Part shown: in pieces, positions 1 to 7,820 of the stretch
Position numbering within the stretch: position 1 is the first letter of the stretch
Layout: every line of letters begins with the position of its first letter
Assembly: GCA_934525845.1 (NCBI GenBank)
Contig: CAKSZS010000003.1
Coordinates: forward strand, 87,273-151,272
Direction: 5' to 3'
From: an uncultured Faecalibacterium sp.
GTDB taxonomy: Bacteria; Bacillota; Clostridia; Oscillospirales; Ruminococcaceae
Length of the DNA: 64,000 nucleotides
Translations under genes and position numbers: made by a program
Notes under the pieces: generated by a model
Told to the model about the DNA's origin: nothing
Database searches by the model: none
Seen by the model: only the letters and a program-made list of their open reading frames with translations

Positions 1-2
1 CC

Positions 3-1010
3 GGTTCCGTCCAACCCGTTACCCCGGCCGCTTCCAACACCCAGACCAGCACCGAAAGTCCCTTTGAGATGCACTTCATCGACGTGGGCCAGGCCCTGAG
101 CGTACTGGTGGAATGCGACGGCCAGTTCATGCTGTACGACGGCGGCAACGTGGATGACGGCAGTCTGGTGGTCTCCTATCTGCAGAAGCAGGGCGTAGAG
201 GAGCTGCAATATGTGTTCTGCTCCCACGCCCACGAGGACCATGTGGGCGGTCTGGCCGCTGCACTGGCCTACTTCCCGGCCAATCACGTCTACAGCCCGG
301 TGACCGAGGCCTCCACCAAGTGCTTCAAGGATTTTGTCAAGTACACCCAGCAGCAGGGGTTGCAGGTGGAAGTGCCTGCTGCAGGCACCACCTGGGCGCT
401 GGGCAGTGCCACCGTGACCATGCTGGGTCCCGTAGCCCAGTACAATGACACCAACGATACCTCCATCGTCCTGCGCATCGACTACGGTTCCACCAGCTTC
501 CTGCTCACCGGCGACATGGAAAAGAACGCTGAAGCAGACCTGGTGGCCAGCGGAGCCAACCTGAAAGCCGACGTGCTGCAGGTGGGCCATCACGGCTCCA
601 GCACCTCCACCGGCTATGTGTTCCTGAACAGCGTTCTGCCGGAAATGGCGGTCATCTCCTGCGGCGTCGACAATAAGTACGGCCACCCCCACGAAGAGAC
701 CCTGAGCATCCTGCGGGACGCGAAAGTGGACCTGTACCGTACCGACTTGCAGGGCACCATCACCATCGGGTCGGACGGCCAGAACTACACCGTGGGCACC
801 GAGCAGTTCGTGCCGGACAGCGAGCTGAATCCCACCGACCCGGCGGCATCCAGCACTGCCCAGCAGGCCTACATCGGCAACGTGAATAGTAAAAAGTTCC
901 ACCTGCCCACCTGCCCGAACCTCCCGGCGGAGAAGAACCAGATCCTGTTCTCCAGCTACGATGAGGCCATCGCAGAAGGCTACACCCCCTGCTCCAGCTG
1001 CATTAAATAA
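3..1010 (+). CDS. Secreted ComEC/Rec2-like metallo-beta-lactamase protein (5' partial)
   Basis: The reading frame is open from the first bases, so the start codon lies outside the window. The visible N-terminus is a Ser/Thr/Pro-rich linker, as expected after a signal peptide or lipobox. It is followed by a metallo-beta-lactamase fold with an HAHEDH metal-binding motif, a downstream GHHGS motif and a Gly-His-Pro-His segment near the fold's end, the pattern of the ComEC C-terminal hydrolase domain. The last 45 residues hold paired cysteines (LPTC and PCSSC), resembling a small Ada-type zinc module. Such standalone proteins are thought to act outside the cell on phosphodiesters, possibly DNA. 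That role is inferred from family membership; no competence genes are adjacent. A Met at base 69 is an internal residue rather than the true start. Confidence 0.85.
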   Translation, partial: GSVQPVTPAASNTQTSTESPFEMHFIDVGQALSVLVECDGQFMLYDGGNVDDGSLVVSYLQKQGVEELQYVFCSHAHEDHVGGLAAALAYFPANHVYSPVTEASTKCFKDFVKYTQQQGLQVEVPAAGTTWALGSATVTMLGPVAQYNDTNDTSIVLRIDYGSTSFLLTGDMEKNAEADLVASGANLKADVLQVGHHGSSTSTGYVFLNSVLPEMAVISCGVDNKYGHPHEETLSILRDAKVDLYRTDLQGTITIGSDGQNYTVGTEQFVPDSELNPTDPAASSTAQQAYIGNVNSKKFHLPTCPNLPAEKNQILFSSYDEAIAEGYTPCSSCIK

Positions 1011-1015
1011 GAGAA

Positions 1016-1103
1016 CGGACAGGACAGCGGGGAATTGCATCTGACCAGGCTGTGCGCCGCAACCCGCTTTTCGTGTCCGAGAAGAAACTCCCGGCACACA
1101 GCC
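1016..1103 (+). other. Candidate structured RNA element with pseudoknot-like pairing
   Basis: Nested pairing is visible: 1016-1021 (CGGACA) with 1074-1079, and 1026-1031 (AGCGGG) with 1063-1068. Bases 1048-1059 from inside that hairpin can also pair with 1092-1103 (7 bp, one mismatch, 4 bp). The arrangement is an H-type pseudoknot or a pair of mutually exclusive stems, immediately before a terminator hairpin. It does not match the conserved cores of SAM, cobalamin, T-box or THF leaders that I know. A good promoter lies downstream, so it may simply be the structured 3' end of the preceding transcript. Confidence 0.25.
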
Positions 1104-1104
1104 A

Positions 1105-1134
1105 AGCTGCTCTGTACTTCAGGGCAGCTTTTTT
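1105..1134 (+). terminator. Rho-independent terminator
   Basis: A 10-bp stem (1105-1114 with 1120-1129, one G-U pair) and a 5-nt loop are followed by a run of T. It ends transcription from the upstream metallo-hydrolase gene. Confidence 0.85.
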
Positions 1135-1156
1135 CATTTCCGGTTCTTCTGTGGGA

Positions 1157-1185
1157 TTGATAAAATCCTACGCCTGCGGTATACT
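1157..1185 (+). promoter_or_regulatory. Promoter of the methionine synthase operon
   Basis: TTGATA at 1157-1162, a 17-nt spacer and TATACT at 1180-1185 give a good housekeeping promoter. Transcription should begin near 1192, about 20 nt before the AAGGAGGT ribosome binding site at 1211-1218. Confidence 0.75.
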
Positions 1186-1225
1186 TAGAACTACTTTATT
1201 CCAAAAAAGTAAGGAGGTGCGGCAG

Positions 1226-1915
1226 ATGCAGCTGGGACAGAGCCGCACGCTGCCGGTGGAAAAGCCGGAGCAGATCGATCTTGCGCAGGCGGCGCGGTAT
1301 TTTGGCGCACGGGGCACGCCGGATGAGACCACCATGGCCCTGTTGGAACGCTGTGCCGCACCGCTGCTGACCGCTGCCGCGCCCCGGGCGGTCTGGCTGC
1401 AGACGGATGTCGCGGCCCTGACCGACGCAGGCATCCTGCGGGGCGGGGATGTGATGCGGCACCTGGACGGCTGCCCGCAGGCCATTCTGCTGGCGGTGAC
1501 GCTGGGAGCCGGGGCGGATGCACAAATTCGCCGGGCCGGCATCGGCGACATTGCCGCCGGTGTGGCCTCCGATGCACTGGGCAGTGCATTGGCCGAACAG
1601 GCCGCAGACGCCGCCGAAGCCGAACTGCGTCAGCGGGCGGCACGCGAGGGAAGGTATCTGACCGGGCGGTTTTCGCCGGGGTATGGAGACTGGGACCTGG
1701 CGGTGCAGCCGCTGGTGGCGGCGGCGCTGGATACCGTGCGCCGCATGGGTCTGTGCGTCACCGACACCAGTCTGATGACCCCGCGCAAGAGTGTGACGGC
1801 CATTCTGGGGGTCAGTGACCATCCGGTCAAGGGACAGCTGGCCGGGTGCGGACACTGTGTGCTGCGCACCCGCTGTGAATATCGAAAGAGGGGAAAAACC
1901 TGTGCGAGTGAATGA
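1226..1915 (+). CDS. Methionine synthase activation-domain protein (MetH reactivation)
   Basis: A 229-residue protein resembling the C-terminal activation domain of cobalamin-dependent methionine synthase, which binds SAM and re-methylates oxidised cobalamin. Here it is a separate gene. The segment RFSPGYGDW resembles the domain's conserved SAM-binding RxxPGYGxxP region, although the proline is replaced. The C-terminus has Cys-rich CGHC and RTRC segments. The ATG at 1226 is chosen because AAGGAGGT lies 7 nt upstream; an upstream in-frame ATG at 1052 has no such site and precedes the promoter. It overlaps the following metH by 14 nt, which suggests translational coupling and co-regulation with the enzyme it should reactivate. 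Confidence 0.85.
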   Translation: MQLGQSRTLPVEKPEQIDLAQAARYFGARGTPDETTMALLERCAAPLLTAAAPRAVWLQTDVAALTDAGILRGGDVMRHLDGCPQAILLAVTLGAGADAQIRRAGIGDIAAGVASDALGSALAEQAADAAEAELRQRAAREGRYLTGRFSPGYGDWDLAVQPLVAAALDTVRRMGLCVTDTSLMTPRKSVTAILGVSDHPVKGQLAGCGHCVLRTRCEYRKRGKTCASE

Positions 1916-4337
1916 ACTTTTCAAGCAGAGCAACACCATCCTGCTGGACGGCGGCATGGGCACCATGCTGCAGGCGGCGGGCCTGAAACTGGGCGCAAAG
2001 CCCGAGGAACTGAACATCACCGACCCGGCGCTCATTGAGGGTATCCATGCAAAATATGCCGCCGCGGGCAGCCGCATCGTCAACGCCAACACCTTCGGCG
2101 CGTCGGCCCACAAGCTGGCAGACAGCGCCTACAGCCTGGAAGAGATCATCGCGGCGGGCATCGCCAACTGCAAGCGGGCTTGTGCACCTTATGGGGCGCT
2201 GGCTGCTCTGGACGTCGGCCCGCTGGGTGAACTGCTGGAACCCAACGGCACCCTGGCTTTTGAGGATGCCGTGGAAGAATACGGCCGCATCGTGCGGGCC
2301 GGTGTGGCGGCAGGGGCCGACCTCATCTTCTTTGAGACCTTCACCGACCTGTACGAGCTGAAAGCCGCTCTGCTGGCCGCCAAGGAGAACAGCACCCTGC
2401 CCATTCTGGCCAGCATGAGCTTTGAAGCCGGCGGGCGCACCTTTACCGGCTGCACCGTGGAGAGCTTCGGCGTCACCGCCCGGGGCCTGGGCGCCAACGC
2501 GGTGGGCATCAACTGCTCCCTCGGCCCCAAGGAGATCTTCCCCATGGCAAAGCGCCTGGCCGATGCTGTACCCGGGGACTTTCCGGTCTTTGTCAAGCCA
2601 AACGCCGGTCTGCCCCGGGCGGACGGCAGCGGCTACGACATCACGCCTCAGCTGTTCGCGCTGGAAATGAAGCCCTACCGGGAACTGCACCTGTTCGCCG
2701 CCGGCGGCTGCTGCGGCACTACGCCGGAGTTCATCCAGCTGCTGAACGGTGTATTCAAGGGCTGTGTGCCGGGCCGTGCCGCCCACGCGATGCCCTCGGT
2801 GCTCTGCACCCCCATGAATTACGTCAATGTGGACGGCATCACGGTGGTGGGCGAGCGCATCAACCCTACCGGCAAAAAGCGGTTCCAGCAGGCGCTGCGG
2901 GAAAACGATATGAACTATGTTCTGGAACAGGCCGTGAGCCAGGTGGAAGCCGGGGCGCAAGTGCTGGACGTGAACGTGGGTGCCCCCGGTGTGGACGAAC
3001 CGGCCCTGATGCCCCAGGTGGTCAAGGCGTTGCAGAGTGTGGTCAGCCTGCCCCTGCAGCTGGATTCCTCCAATGTGCAGGCGCTGGAAGCCGGCCTGCG
3101 GGTGTACAACGGCAAGCCCATCGTCAACTCCACCAACGGCGAAGAGGAAAAGCTCAAGGCCATTCTGCCGCTGTGCAAAAAGTACGGTGCGGCCATTGTG
3201 GGCCTTGCCATTGACGAGCGGGGCATTCTGCCCGCCGCCGAGGACCGGGTGGCCATCGCCCGCCGCATCACCGAAGCGGCTCTGGAAGCCGGCATCCCCC
3301 GGGAGGACATCTACATCGACTGTCTGACCCTGACCGCCAGCGCCCAGCAGAAGGACGTGCTGGCTACGGTGCAGGCGCTGGAAGCCTGCAAAAAGGAGCT
3401 GGGGGTGCGCACCATTCTGGGTGTGTCCAACATCAGTTTCGGCCTGCCCTGCCGCCCCTACCTGAACACCACCTTCCTCACCATGGCCATGTACGCCGGG
3501 CTGGACCTGGCCATCATGAACCCCTCCAGCGAGGAGATGATGGCGGCGGTGTACGCCTACAACGTGCTGACCAACCGCGACCAGCAGAGCACCCAGTACA
3601 TCGAGCGGTATGCAAACCGGGTGCCCGCATCCCAGGCGCTCAAGCAGGCCGCGCAGGCGGTCCCGGCAGCGTCCGCTTCTTCCTCCGGTGAGAGTGCAGA
3701 GATCTCCGGCCCCTATGCGGCCCTCATCAAGGCCGTGGAGAAGGGTCTGAAGGGCGATGCTGCCGCCCAGACCCGCGCACTGCTGGAAACCAAGCAGCCG
3801 CTGGAAGTGGTGGACGATGCCCTGATCCCGGCGCTGGACATCGTGGGTGCCAAGTATGAAAAGGGCACTCTCTTCCTGCCCCAGCTGCTGCAGGCCGCCA
3901 GTGCCGCCCAGAGCGCTTTTGAGGAGATCAAGACTGCCATTGCCAAGAAAGGCGAGGGCAGCGCAAGCAAGGGCCGCATCGTGCTGGCCACCGTCAAGGG
4001 GGATGTGCACGACATCGGGAAGAACATCGTCAAGGTCATTCTGGAAAACTACGGCTTTGAGGTGATCGACCTGGGCCGTGACGTGCCGGTGGAGACCGTG
4101 GTGGATACTGTGCGGGAAAAGGACGTGCATCTGGTGGGCCTGTCCGCCCTGATGACCACCACCCTGAAGAGCATGGAAGAGACCATCGCCGCCCTGCACG
4201 AAGCCAAGCTGGACTGCAAGATCATGGTGGGCGGTGCCGTGCTGACCCCGGAATACGCGGAGAAGATCGGCGCCGACTGGTACGCCAAGGACGCCAAGCG
4301 CAGTGCGGACATTGCAAAAGAATTTTTTGGAGTGTAA
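1902..4337 (+). CDS. metH: Cobalamin-dependent methionine synthase lacking the activation domain
   Basis: An 811-residue enzyme transferring a methyl group from methyltetrahydrofolate through cobalamin to homocysteine. Domain order is homocysteine-binding TIM barrel (about 1-290, LLDGGMGTML start and GGCCGTTPE zinc-ligand motif), pterin-binding domain (about 315-580, GERINPTG), cobalamin cap, and Rossmann B12 domain (about 690-811). The B12 domain has GDVHDIGKNIV, whose His703 is the lower cobalt ligand. The SAM activation domain of the roughly 1200-residue E. coli enzyme is absent and is supplied by the upstream gene. GTG at 1902 follows AGAGGGG by 8 nt; GTG at 1908 is the alternative. The overlap with the activation gene supports one operon. 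Confidence 0.95.
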   Translation: MRVNELFKQSNTILLDGGMGTMLQAAGLKLGAKPEELNITDPALIEGIHAKYAAAGSRIVNANTFGASAHKLADSAYSLEEIIAAGIANCKRACAPYGALAALDVGPLGELLEPNGTLAFEDAVEEYGRIVRAGVAAGADLIFFETFTDLYELKAALLAAKENSTLPILASMSFEAGGRTFTGCTVESFGVTARGLGANAVGINCSLGPKEIFPMAKRLADAVPGDFPVFVKPNAGLPRADGSGYDITPQLFALEMKPYRELHLFAAGGCCGTTPEFIQLLNGVFKGCVPGRAAHAMPSVLCTPMNYVNVDGITVVGERINPTGKKRFQQALRENDMNYVLEQAVSQVEAGAQVLDVNVGAPGVDEPALMPQVVKALQSVVSLPLQLDSSNVQALEAGLRVYNGKPIVNSTNGEEEKLKAILPLCKKYGAAIVGLAIDERGILPAAEDRVAIARRITEAALEAGIPREDIYIDCLTLTASAQQKDVLATVQALEACKKELGVRTILGVSNISFGLPCRPYLNTTFLTMAMYAGLDLAIMNPSSEEMMAAVYAYNVLTNRDQQSTQYIERYANRVPASQALKQAAQAVPAASASSSGESAEISGPYAALIKAVEKGLKGDAAAQTRALLETKQPLEVVDDALIPALDIVGAKYEKGTLFLPQLLQAASAAQSAFEEIKTAIAKKGEGSASKGRIVLATVKGDVHDIGKNIVKVILENYGFEVIDLGRDVPVETVVDTVREKDVHLVGLSALMTTTLKSMEETIAALHEAKLDCKIMVGGAVLTPEYAEKIGADWYAKDAKRSADIAKEFFGV

Positions 4338-4404
4338 CGACCCAATTTTTGTTTTCAATCTGTTCAAAAATCCCACAAAGAAATGCCACGATTGTCTGGT
4401 AGTA

Positions 4405-4686
4405 TAAGAGTGCAGTCAGGGAGAGACGGAACGGAAGTCCCCCTAAAACCTCCGAAAAGATCTCTCTCAAATGCCTTTGCAGGCAACATTCCTGCGGGTG
4501 CCGCTGCAAGATGCAGGACACAGCAGGCTCCCCTTAAAACACTGTTCCCCGCTGATGCGAGGCAATAGCCAAGGCGGCGAACAGACTACCAAATCCCTCC
4601 TGACAGGTCGCAATGTTCAGGGGTTCCTATAACGCAGGCGGCACCGCTTTCTCCTCCTTTCCACGGTGCCGCCTGCTTTTTGTTTT
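4405..4686 (+). ncRNA. Candidate structured non-coding RNA of unknown family
   Basis: This 280-nt stretch between metH and a convergent gene has no convincing ORF but is dense in pairing. GAGAGA and CGGA at 4421-4430 can pair with TCCG and TCTCTC downstream; GCAGG and CCTGC flank a 7-nt loop; GTCAGG near the 5' end can pair with CCTGAC near 4600. It finishes in a perfect 13-bp terminator stem. A TATAAG at 4403-4408 could be the -10 element, but the -35 is poor. I do not see the conserved cores of RNase P, tmRNA or SRP RNA. 6S RNA or another housekeeping RNA remains possible. Confidence 0.4.
4634..4686 (+). terminator. Strong rho-independent terminator of the candidate ncRNA
   Basis: A perfect 13-bp GC-rich stem (4634-4646 with 4664-4676) encloses a 17-nt loop and is followed by TTTTTGTTTT. 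The next gene is on the other strand, so this ends the 4.4-4.7 kb transcript or metH read-through. Confidence 0.9.
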
Positions 4687-4711
4687 ATTCATTTCGATCA
4701 AGACAAAAATG

Positions 4712-4750
4712 GGGCTGTTTCACAAAAACCTGTGAAACAGCCCTGTTTTT
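4712..4750. terminator. Bidirectional terminator
   Basis: A perfect 13-bp stem (4712-4724 with 4731-4743) has a 6-nt loop and T runs on both strands. It terminates the leftward PAP2 gene and blocks rightward read-through. Confidence 0.85.
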
Positions 4751-4761
4751 CTGCCAAAATC

Positions 4762-5298
4762 TTATACGATTTGTTTTTTCTTGCAGAATTTTGCCAATTT
4801 GTCGGCCAAAAGGTCGCCCAGGATGCCCAGCACAATGCCGAATACGATGCCGCCCAGCACGTCGGTGGGAAAGTGCACATACAGATACAGCCGGGTGAAC
4901 CCGATGAAGGCCGCCAGCACCAGCGCCGGGATGCCCAGCTGCCGGTCGTTCCGGAACAGCGCCCAGGCTGCGGCAAAGGCGGAGGAGGTGTGTCCGGACG
5001 GGAAGGAATAGCCGTTGGGACGGGGCACAAGCAGGGTGACAGCCTTATTGAGGTCGCAGGGGCGGGGCCGGGCAAACAGCGGCTTGAGGAGAAAGTGTCC
5101 GGTGATCATGTACAGTCCCAGCGCCAGGGCCATGGCAAGTCCGGCCCGGCGGGTCCTGCGGGAGAACAGCAGGATGAGGGTGAGCGCGATCCAGATTTCC
5201 CCATGGGCACCCGCGTAGTTGAAAAACACGGCCAGCGCGTCCATTGTGGGGGTGTGGAACTGCAGCAGCCAGTCCAGAAAAGCAAATTCAAAGGGCAT
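4762..5298 (-). CDS. PAP2-family membrane phosphatase
   Basis: A 178-residue integral membrane protein of the type-2 phosphatidic acid phosphatase family. The three family motifs are present: K-x6-RP (KPLFARPRP), PSGH, and R-x5-H-x3-D (TRLYLYVHFPTD), containing the active-site histidines. Members dephosphorylate lipid phosphates such as undecaprenyl pyrophosphate, phosphatidic acid or phosphatidylglycerophosphate, with the active site facing outward. The exact substrate cannot be told from sequence. Start: ATG preceded by AAGGAGG on the minus strand. It is a single-gene unit divergent from the M50-like protease gene. Confidence 0.88.
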   Translation of the reverse strand: MPFEFAFLDWLLQFHTPTMDALAVFFNYAGAHGEIWIALTLILLFSRRTRRAGLAMALALGLYMITGHFLLKPLFARPRPCDLNKAVTLLVPRPNGYSFPSGHTSSAFAAAWALFRNDRQLGIPALVLAAFIGFTRLYLYVHFPTDVLGGIVFGIVLGILGDLLADKLAKFCKKKQIV

Positions 5299-5322
5299 GG
5301 AACCGACCTCCTTCTTTTCTTT

Positions 5323-5351
5323 ATCGTAACACAGCGGCAGGGACGGAACAA
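5323..5351 (-). promoter_or_regulatory. Promoter of the PAP2 gene
   Basis: On the minus strand, TTGTTC (5351-5346), a 17-nt spacer and TACGAT (5328-5323), a short distance upstream of the start codon. Confidence 0.5.
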
Positions 5352-5360
5352 GAGCCGTCC

Positions 5361-5389
5361 TTGTACAACTTGAAAAGAAATGTTAAACT
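5361..5389 (+). promoter_or_regulatory. Promoter of the M50-like protease gene
   Basis: TTGTAC at 5361-5366, a 17-nt spacer and TAAACT at 5384-5389. It diverges from the PAP2 promoter. Confidence 0.55.
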
Positions 5390-5430
5390 GTGCTTAAACC
5401 GTGGAAAACGGCGGAAAAGAGGAAGCGTGT

Positions 5431-6576
5431 ATGACGAAAAAATCGTTCCCGAGTCCCAACAAAAAAGAAGAGGCCGGCATTGCAGTTCTGGTGCTGTATG
5501 GCGCTGTGCTGGGGGTGATGGCCGCAAAGATTCTGTTTGCGGCGGCGGACCGGAGCAGCTCGTTTGGGGAATATCTGGCTGCACTTGCCGGGTTAGCAGT
5601 GCTCACAGCAGCGGCGCTCTATTTGCAGATCATCCTGCACGAGGGCGGGCACCTGGTGTGCGGGCTGCTGTCCGGGTATCGGTTCGTGTCCTTCCGCATC
5701 GGCAGCTGGATGCTGCAAAAGGAAAACGGGAAGCTCTGCCTGCACCGCTATACGCTGGCCGGTACCGGCGGGCAGTGCCTGTTGGCCCCGCCGGAGATGA
5801 CAAATGGGAAAATGCCCTATCAATTATACAATCTGGGCGGCGTTTTGATGAACCTGTTCACGGCGGTGCTGGCGGCGGGCCTGATGTGGGCGTGCCGGGA
5901 AGCCTGGCCTGCACGCATCTTTTTTGAGATGCTGTGCGTCGCGGGCCTTGGCTCGGCCTTGACCAACGGCATCCCCCTGCGGATCCAGGGCGTTGCCAAC
6001 GACGGCGCAAATGCCCGGGACCTGGGCAAGGACCCGGCGGCTCTGCGGGCATTCTGGGTACAGCTGAGCATCAACGCAAAGCAGGCGGAGTGCGTCGCTC
6101 TGCGGGAAATGCCGGAGGAGTGGTTCGCTCTGCCCACAGAAGGGCTGGACAACATCATGGTGGCAGTGCAGGCGGTGCTGCACGCGAACCGCTTGATGGA
6201 CCAGCAGCGCTTTGCCGAGACGGCCCAGGTCATCGATGCGCTGGAAGCTCAGAAGACGGCGGTCCTGCCCCTGCACCGGAACCTGCTGCTATGCGACCGG
6301 CTCACCTGTGCCCTGCTCACCGGGGAGGATGCCGCGCCGTGGCTGAAGCGCTGGAACCGTAAGGAAATGCGGAACTTCCGCAAACAGATGAAGACCTTCC
6401 CGTCGGTCCTGCGCACCGAGTACGCGGCAGCGCTGCTGGCGGAGAAGGCCCCTGCGCGGGCGGAAACTTACCGTGTCCAGTTTGCACGGCAGGCGAAGAA
6501 TTACCCGTTTGCCGCCGAAACCGCCAGCGAATGCGCACTGATGGAGCGGCTGGCACAGATGTCCCAGACGGCATAA
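5431..6576 (+). CDS. M50-like site-2-protease-type membrane protein
   Basis: A 381-residue protein with several N-terminal membrane segments and an HEGGH (HExxH) zinc motif inside one of them, as in M50/S2P intramembrane proteases. The second half (about 190-381) is soluble and helical, with Ala/Glu-rich segments that could be TPR-like. The usual C-terminal NxxPxxxxDG motif is replaced by something like NGIPLRIQGVANDG, which still supplies an aspartate and may complete the zinc site. The ATG at 5431 has a GAGGA site just upstream; an in-frame GTG at 5401 is less likely. The substrate is unknown and no sigma or anti-sigma gene is nearby. Confidence 0.7.
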   Translation: MTKKSFPSPNKKEEAGIAVLVLYGAVLGVMAAKILFAAADRSSSFGEYLAALAGLAVLTAAALYLQIILHEGGHLVCGLLSGYRFVSFRIGSWMLQKENGKLCLHRYTLAGTGGQCLLAPPEMTNGKMPYQLYNLGGVLMNLFTAVLAAGLMWACREAWPARIFFEMLCVAGLGSALTNGIPLRIQGVANDGANARDLGKDPAALRAFWVQLSINAKQAECVALREMPEEWFALPTEGLDNIMVAVQAVLHANRLMDQQRFAETAQVIDALEAQKTAVLPLHRNLLLCDRLTCALLTGEDAAPWLKRWNRKEMRNFRKQMKTFPSVLRTEYAAALLAEKAPARAETYRVQFARQAKNYPFAAETASECALMERLAQMSQTA

Positions 6577-6582
6577 ACGAAA

Positions 6583-6618
6583 CAGGCCCCTTCTCCGGTC
6601 GGAGAAGGGGCCTGCGTT
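6583..6618. terminator. Bidirectional terminator between convergent genes
   Basis: A perfect 14-bp stem (6583-6596 with 6601-6614) with a GGTC loop and a T-rich 3' side. It separates the protease gene from the leftward fructokinase gene. Confidence 0.85.
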
Positions 6619-6624
6619 TTGCAT

Positions 6625-7584
6625 TTACTGCATCTGTTCCAGGGTGGGGTAGCTGTCGATGGCACCGTTGCTCTGCACGCTGATGCCGCAGAACTTGTTG
6701 GAGAAGGCCAGATACTCGTCCAGCTTTTTCTTGGAGAGCTTTTCCAGCTTGTCCAGGGTCACGCCATCGCGGTTCAGCTGCCACAGGAAGGAGCCGATGA
6801 AGCCGTCGCCTGCACCGGTGGTGTCCACCGCCTTGACCTTCTGGCAGGCGGCAAAGCCGTGGGCATTGCGGGTGTAGGCATGGGCACCCTTGCTGCCGCA
6901 GGTGTACAGCACCAGCTGGACGTCTCCGGTGAAAAGCTGCGGCAGGGCGGCGTCGATGTCCGCAGTGCCGGTGAGGAATTCCAGCTCCTCGTCCGAGATT
7001 TTCAGGATGTGGGACAGGGGTGCGAACTGCAGAACGGTCTGGCGGAGCATCTCCTTGTCCGGCCAGAGCGGGAAGCGCAGGTTGGGGTCAAAGCTCACGA
7101 TCACACCGGTTTCCCGGGCGGCGGTGATGGCGGCCAGATGGGCGTGCCGCATGGGGCTGTCCACCAGCGAAACACTGCAATAGTGCAGGGCAAAGGCATC
7201 GCCGAACCAGGCCGGGTCGATCTGCTCCGGAGAATAGAGCAGGTCGGCGGAGGGCTTGCGGTAGAAGCTGAAGGTGCGGTTGCCGTCCTCTTCCAGGCTC
7301 ACGAAGGCAAGGGCCGTGTTGGCCTTGTCGGTGAACACCAGATGGGACAGGTCGATGCCGCAGGCGCTCAGCTCGTGGGCGATCTTGTGGCCGAAGGGGT
7401 CATCGCCCAGCTGGGACAGGAAGGCGCTCTTGCCGCCCAGGCGGGTGAAGGCCGCGCAGACGTTGGCCGGTGCACCGCCCACCCGGGGGCTGAACGAGGG
7501 CACCTCGTCAAAGGAACATCCCACGCGGGACGGGATCATATCGATCAGCGCTTCGCCGATGGAAAATAACGTGTTGCCGGGCAT
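6625..7584 (-). CDS. scrK: Fructokinase, PfkB family
   Basis: A 319-residue ribokinase-family sugar kinase. It has the N-terminal glycine-rich substrate region (GGAPANVCAAFTRLGG) and the C-terminal ATP/anion-hole signature DTTGAGDGF with catalytic Asp260. It should phosphorylate the free fructose released when sucrose 6-phosphate is hydrolysed. Context strongly supports this: the next two genes upstream on the same strand encode a GH32 hydrolase and a sucrose-type PTS permease. A 236-nt gap with palindromic repeats separates it from the hydrolase gene, so its mRNA level may differ from the rest of the operon. Confidence 0.88.
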   Translation of the reverse strand: MPGNTLFSIGEALIDMIPSRVGCSFDEVPSFSPRVGGAPANVCAAFTRLGGKSAFLSQLGDDPFGHKIAHELSACGIDLSHLVFTDKANTALAFVSLEEDGNRTFSFYRKPSADLLYSPEQIDPAWFGDAFALHYCSVSLVDSPMRHAHLAAITAARETGVIVSFDPNLRFPLWPDKEMLRQTVLQFAPLSHILKISDEELEFLTGTADIDAALPQLFTGDVQLVLYTCGSKGAHAYTRNAHGFAACQKVKAVDTTGAGDGFIGSFLWQLNRDGVTLDKLEKLSKKKLDEYLAFSNKFCGISVQSNGAIDSYPTLEQMQ

Positions 7585-7618
7585 AGAGAACCTCCCAAAT
7601 TAAGATGCTGGTAAGAAA

Positions 7619-7799
7619 AGGCTTCCCCCGGGCGGGGGAAGCTGTCACCGCAGGTGACGGATGAGGGCGCAGGAAAGAAGAAGCCTTTCAAGAGGATACC
7701 CCTCATCCGCTTCACTTTGTTCAGAACCTGTTCCCCTTCTGACACTGCGTGCCACCTCCCCTGGTCGGGGGAGTCTTTCCCCAAGGGGGGGGGGAAAAG
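7619..7799. repeat. Intergenic palindromic repeat cluster
   Basis: Several hairpins stand in a row between the fructokinase and GH32 genes: GCTTCCCCC paired with GGGGGAAGC around a GGGC loop (7621-7642), GTCACC with GGTGAC (7644-7658), and a longer GGATGAGGG/CCCTCATCC pairing across 7659-7708. It belongs in style with the other intergenic palindromes of this window (near 10.8, 36.5, 43.5 and 58.0 kb). Confidence 0.65.
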
Positions 7800-7820
7800 G
7801 CTTAGTTGCGGTGGATCAAA

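Noticed and set aside
1016..1134. A known riboswitch (SAM, cobalamin, THF or T-box) before the methionine synthase operon
   Set aside because: None of the conserved core words of these classes is present, and the operon promoter is downstream of the element. Kept only as an unassigned structure.
1827..4376. An 849-residue open frame on the minus strand
   Set aside because: Antisense to metH; Gly/His-rich composition with no domain.
4666..5373. A 235-residue plus-strand open frame over the PAP2 gene
   Set aside because: It starts inside the terminator hairpin and is antisense to a gene with all three PAP2 motifs.
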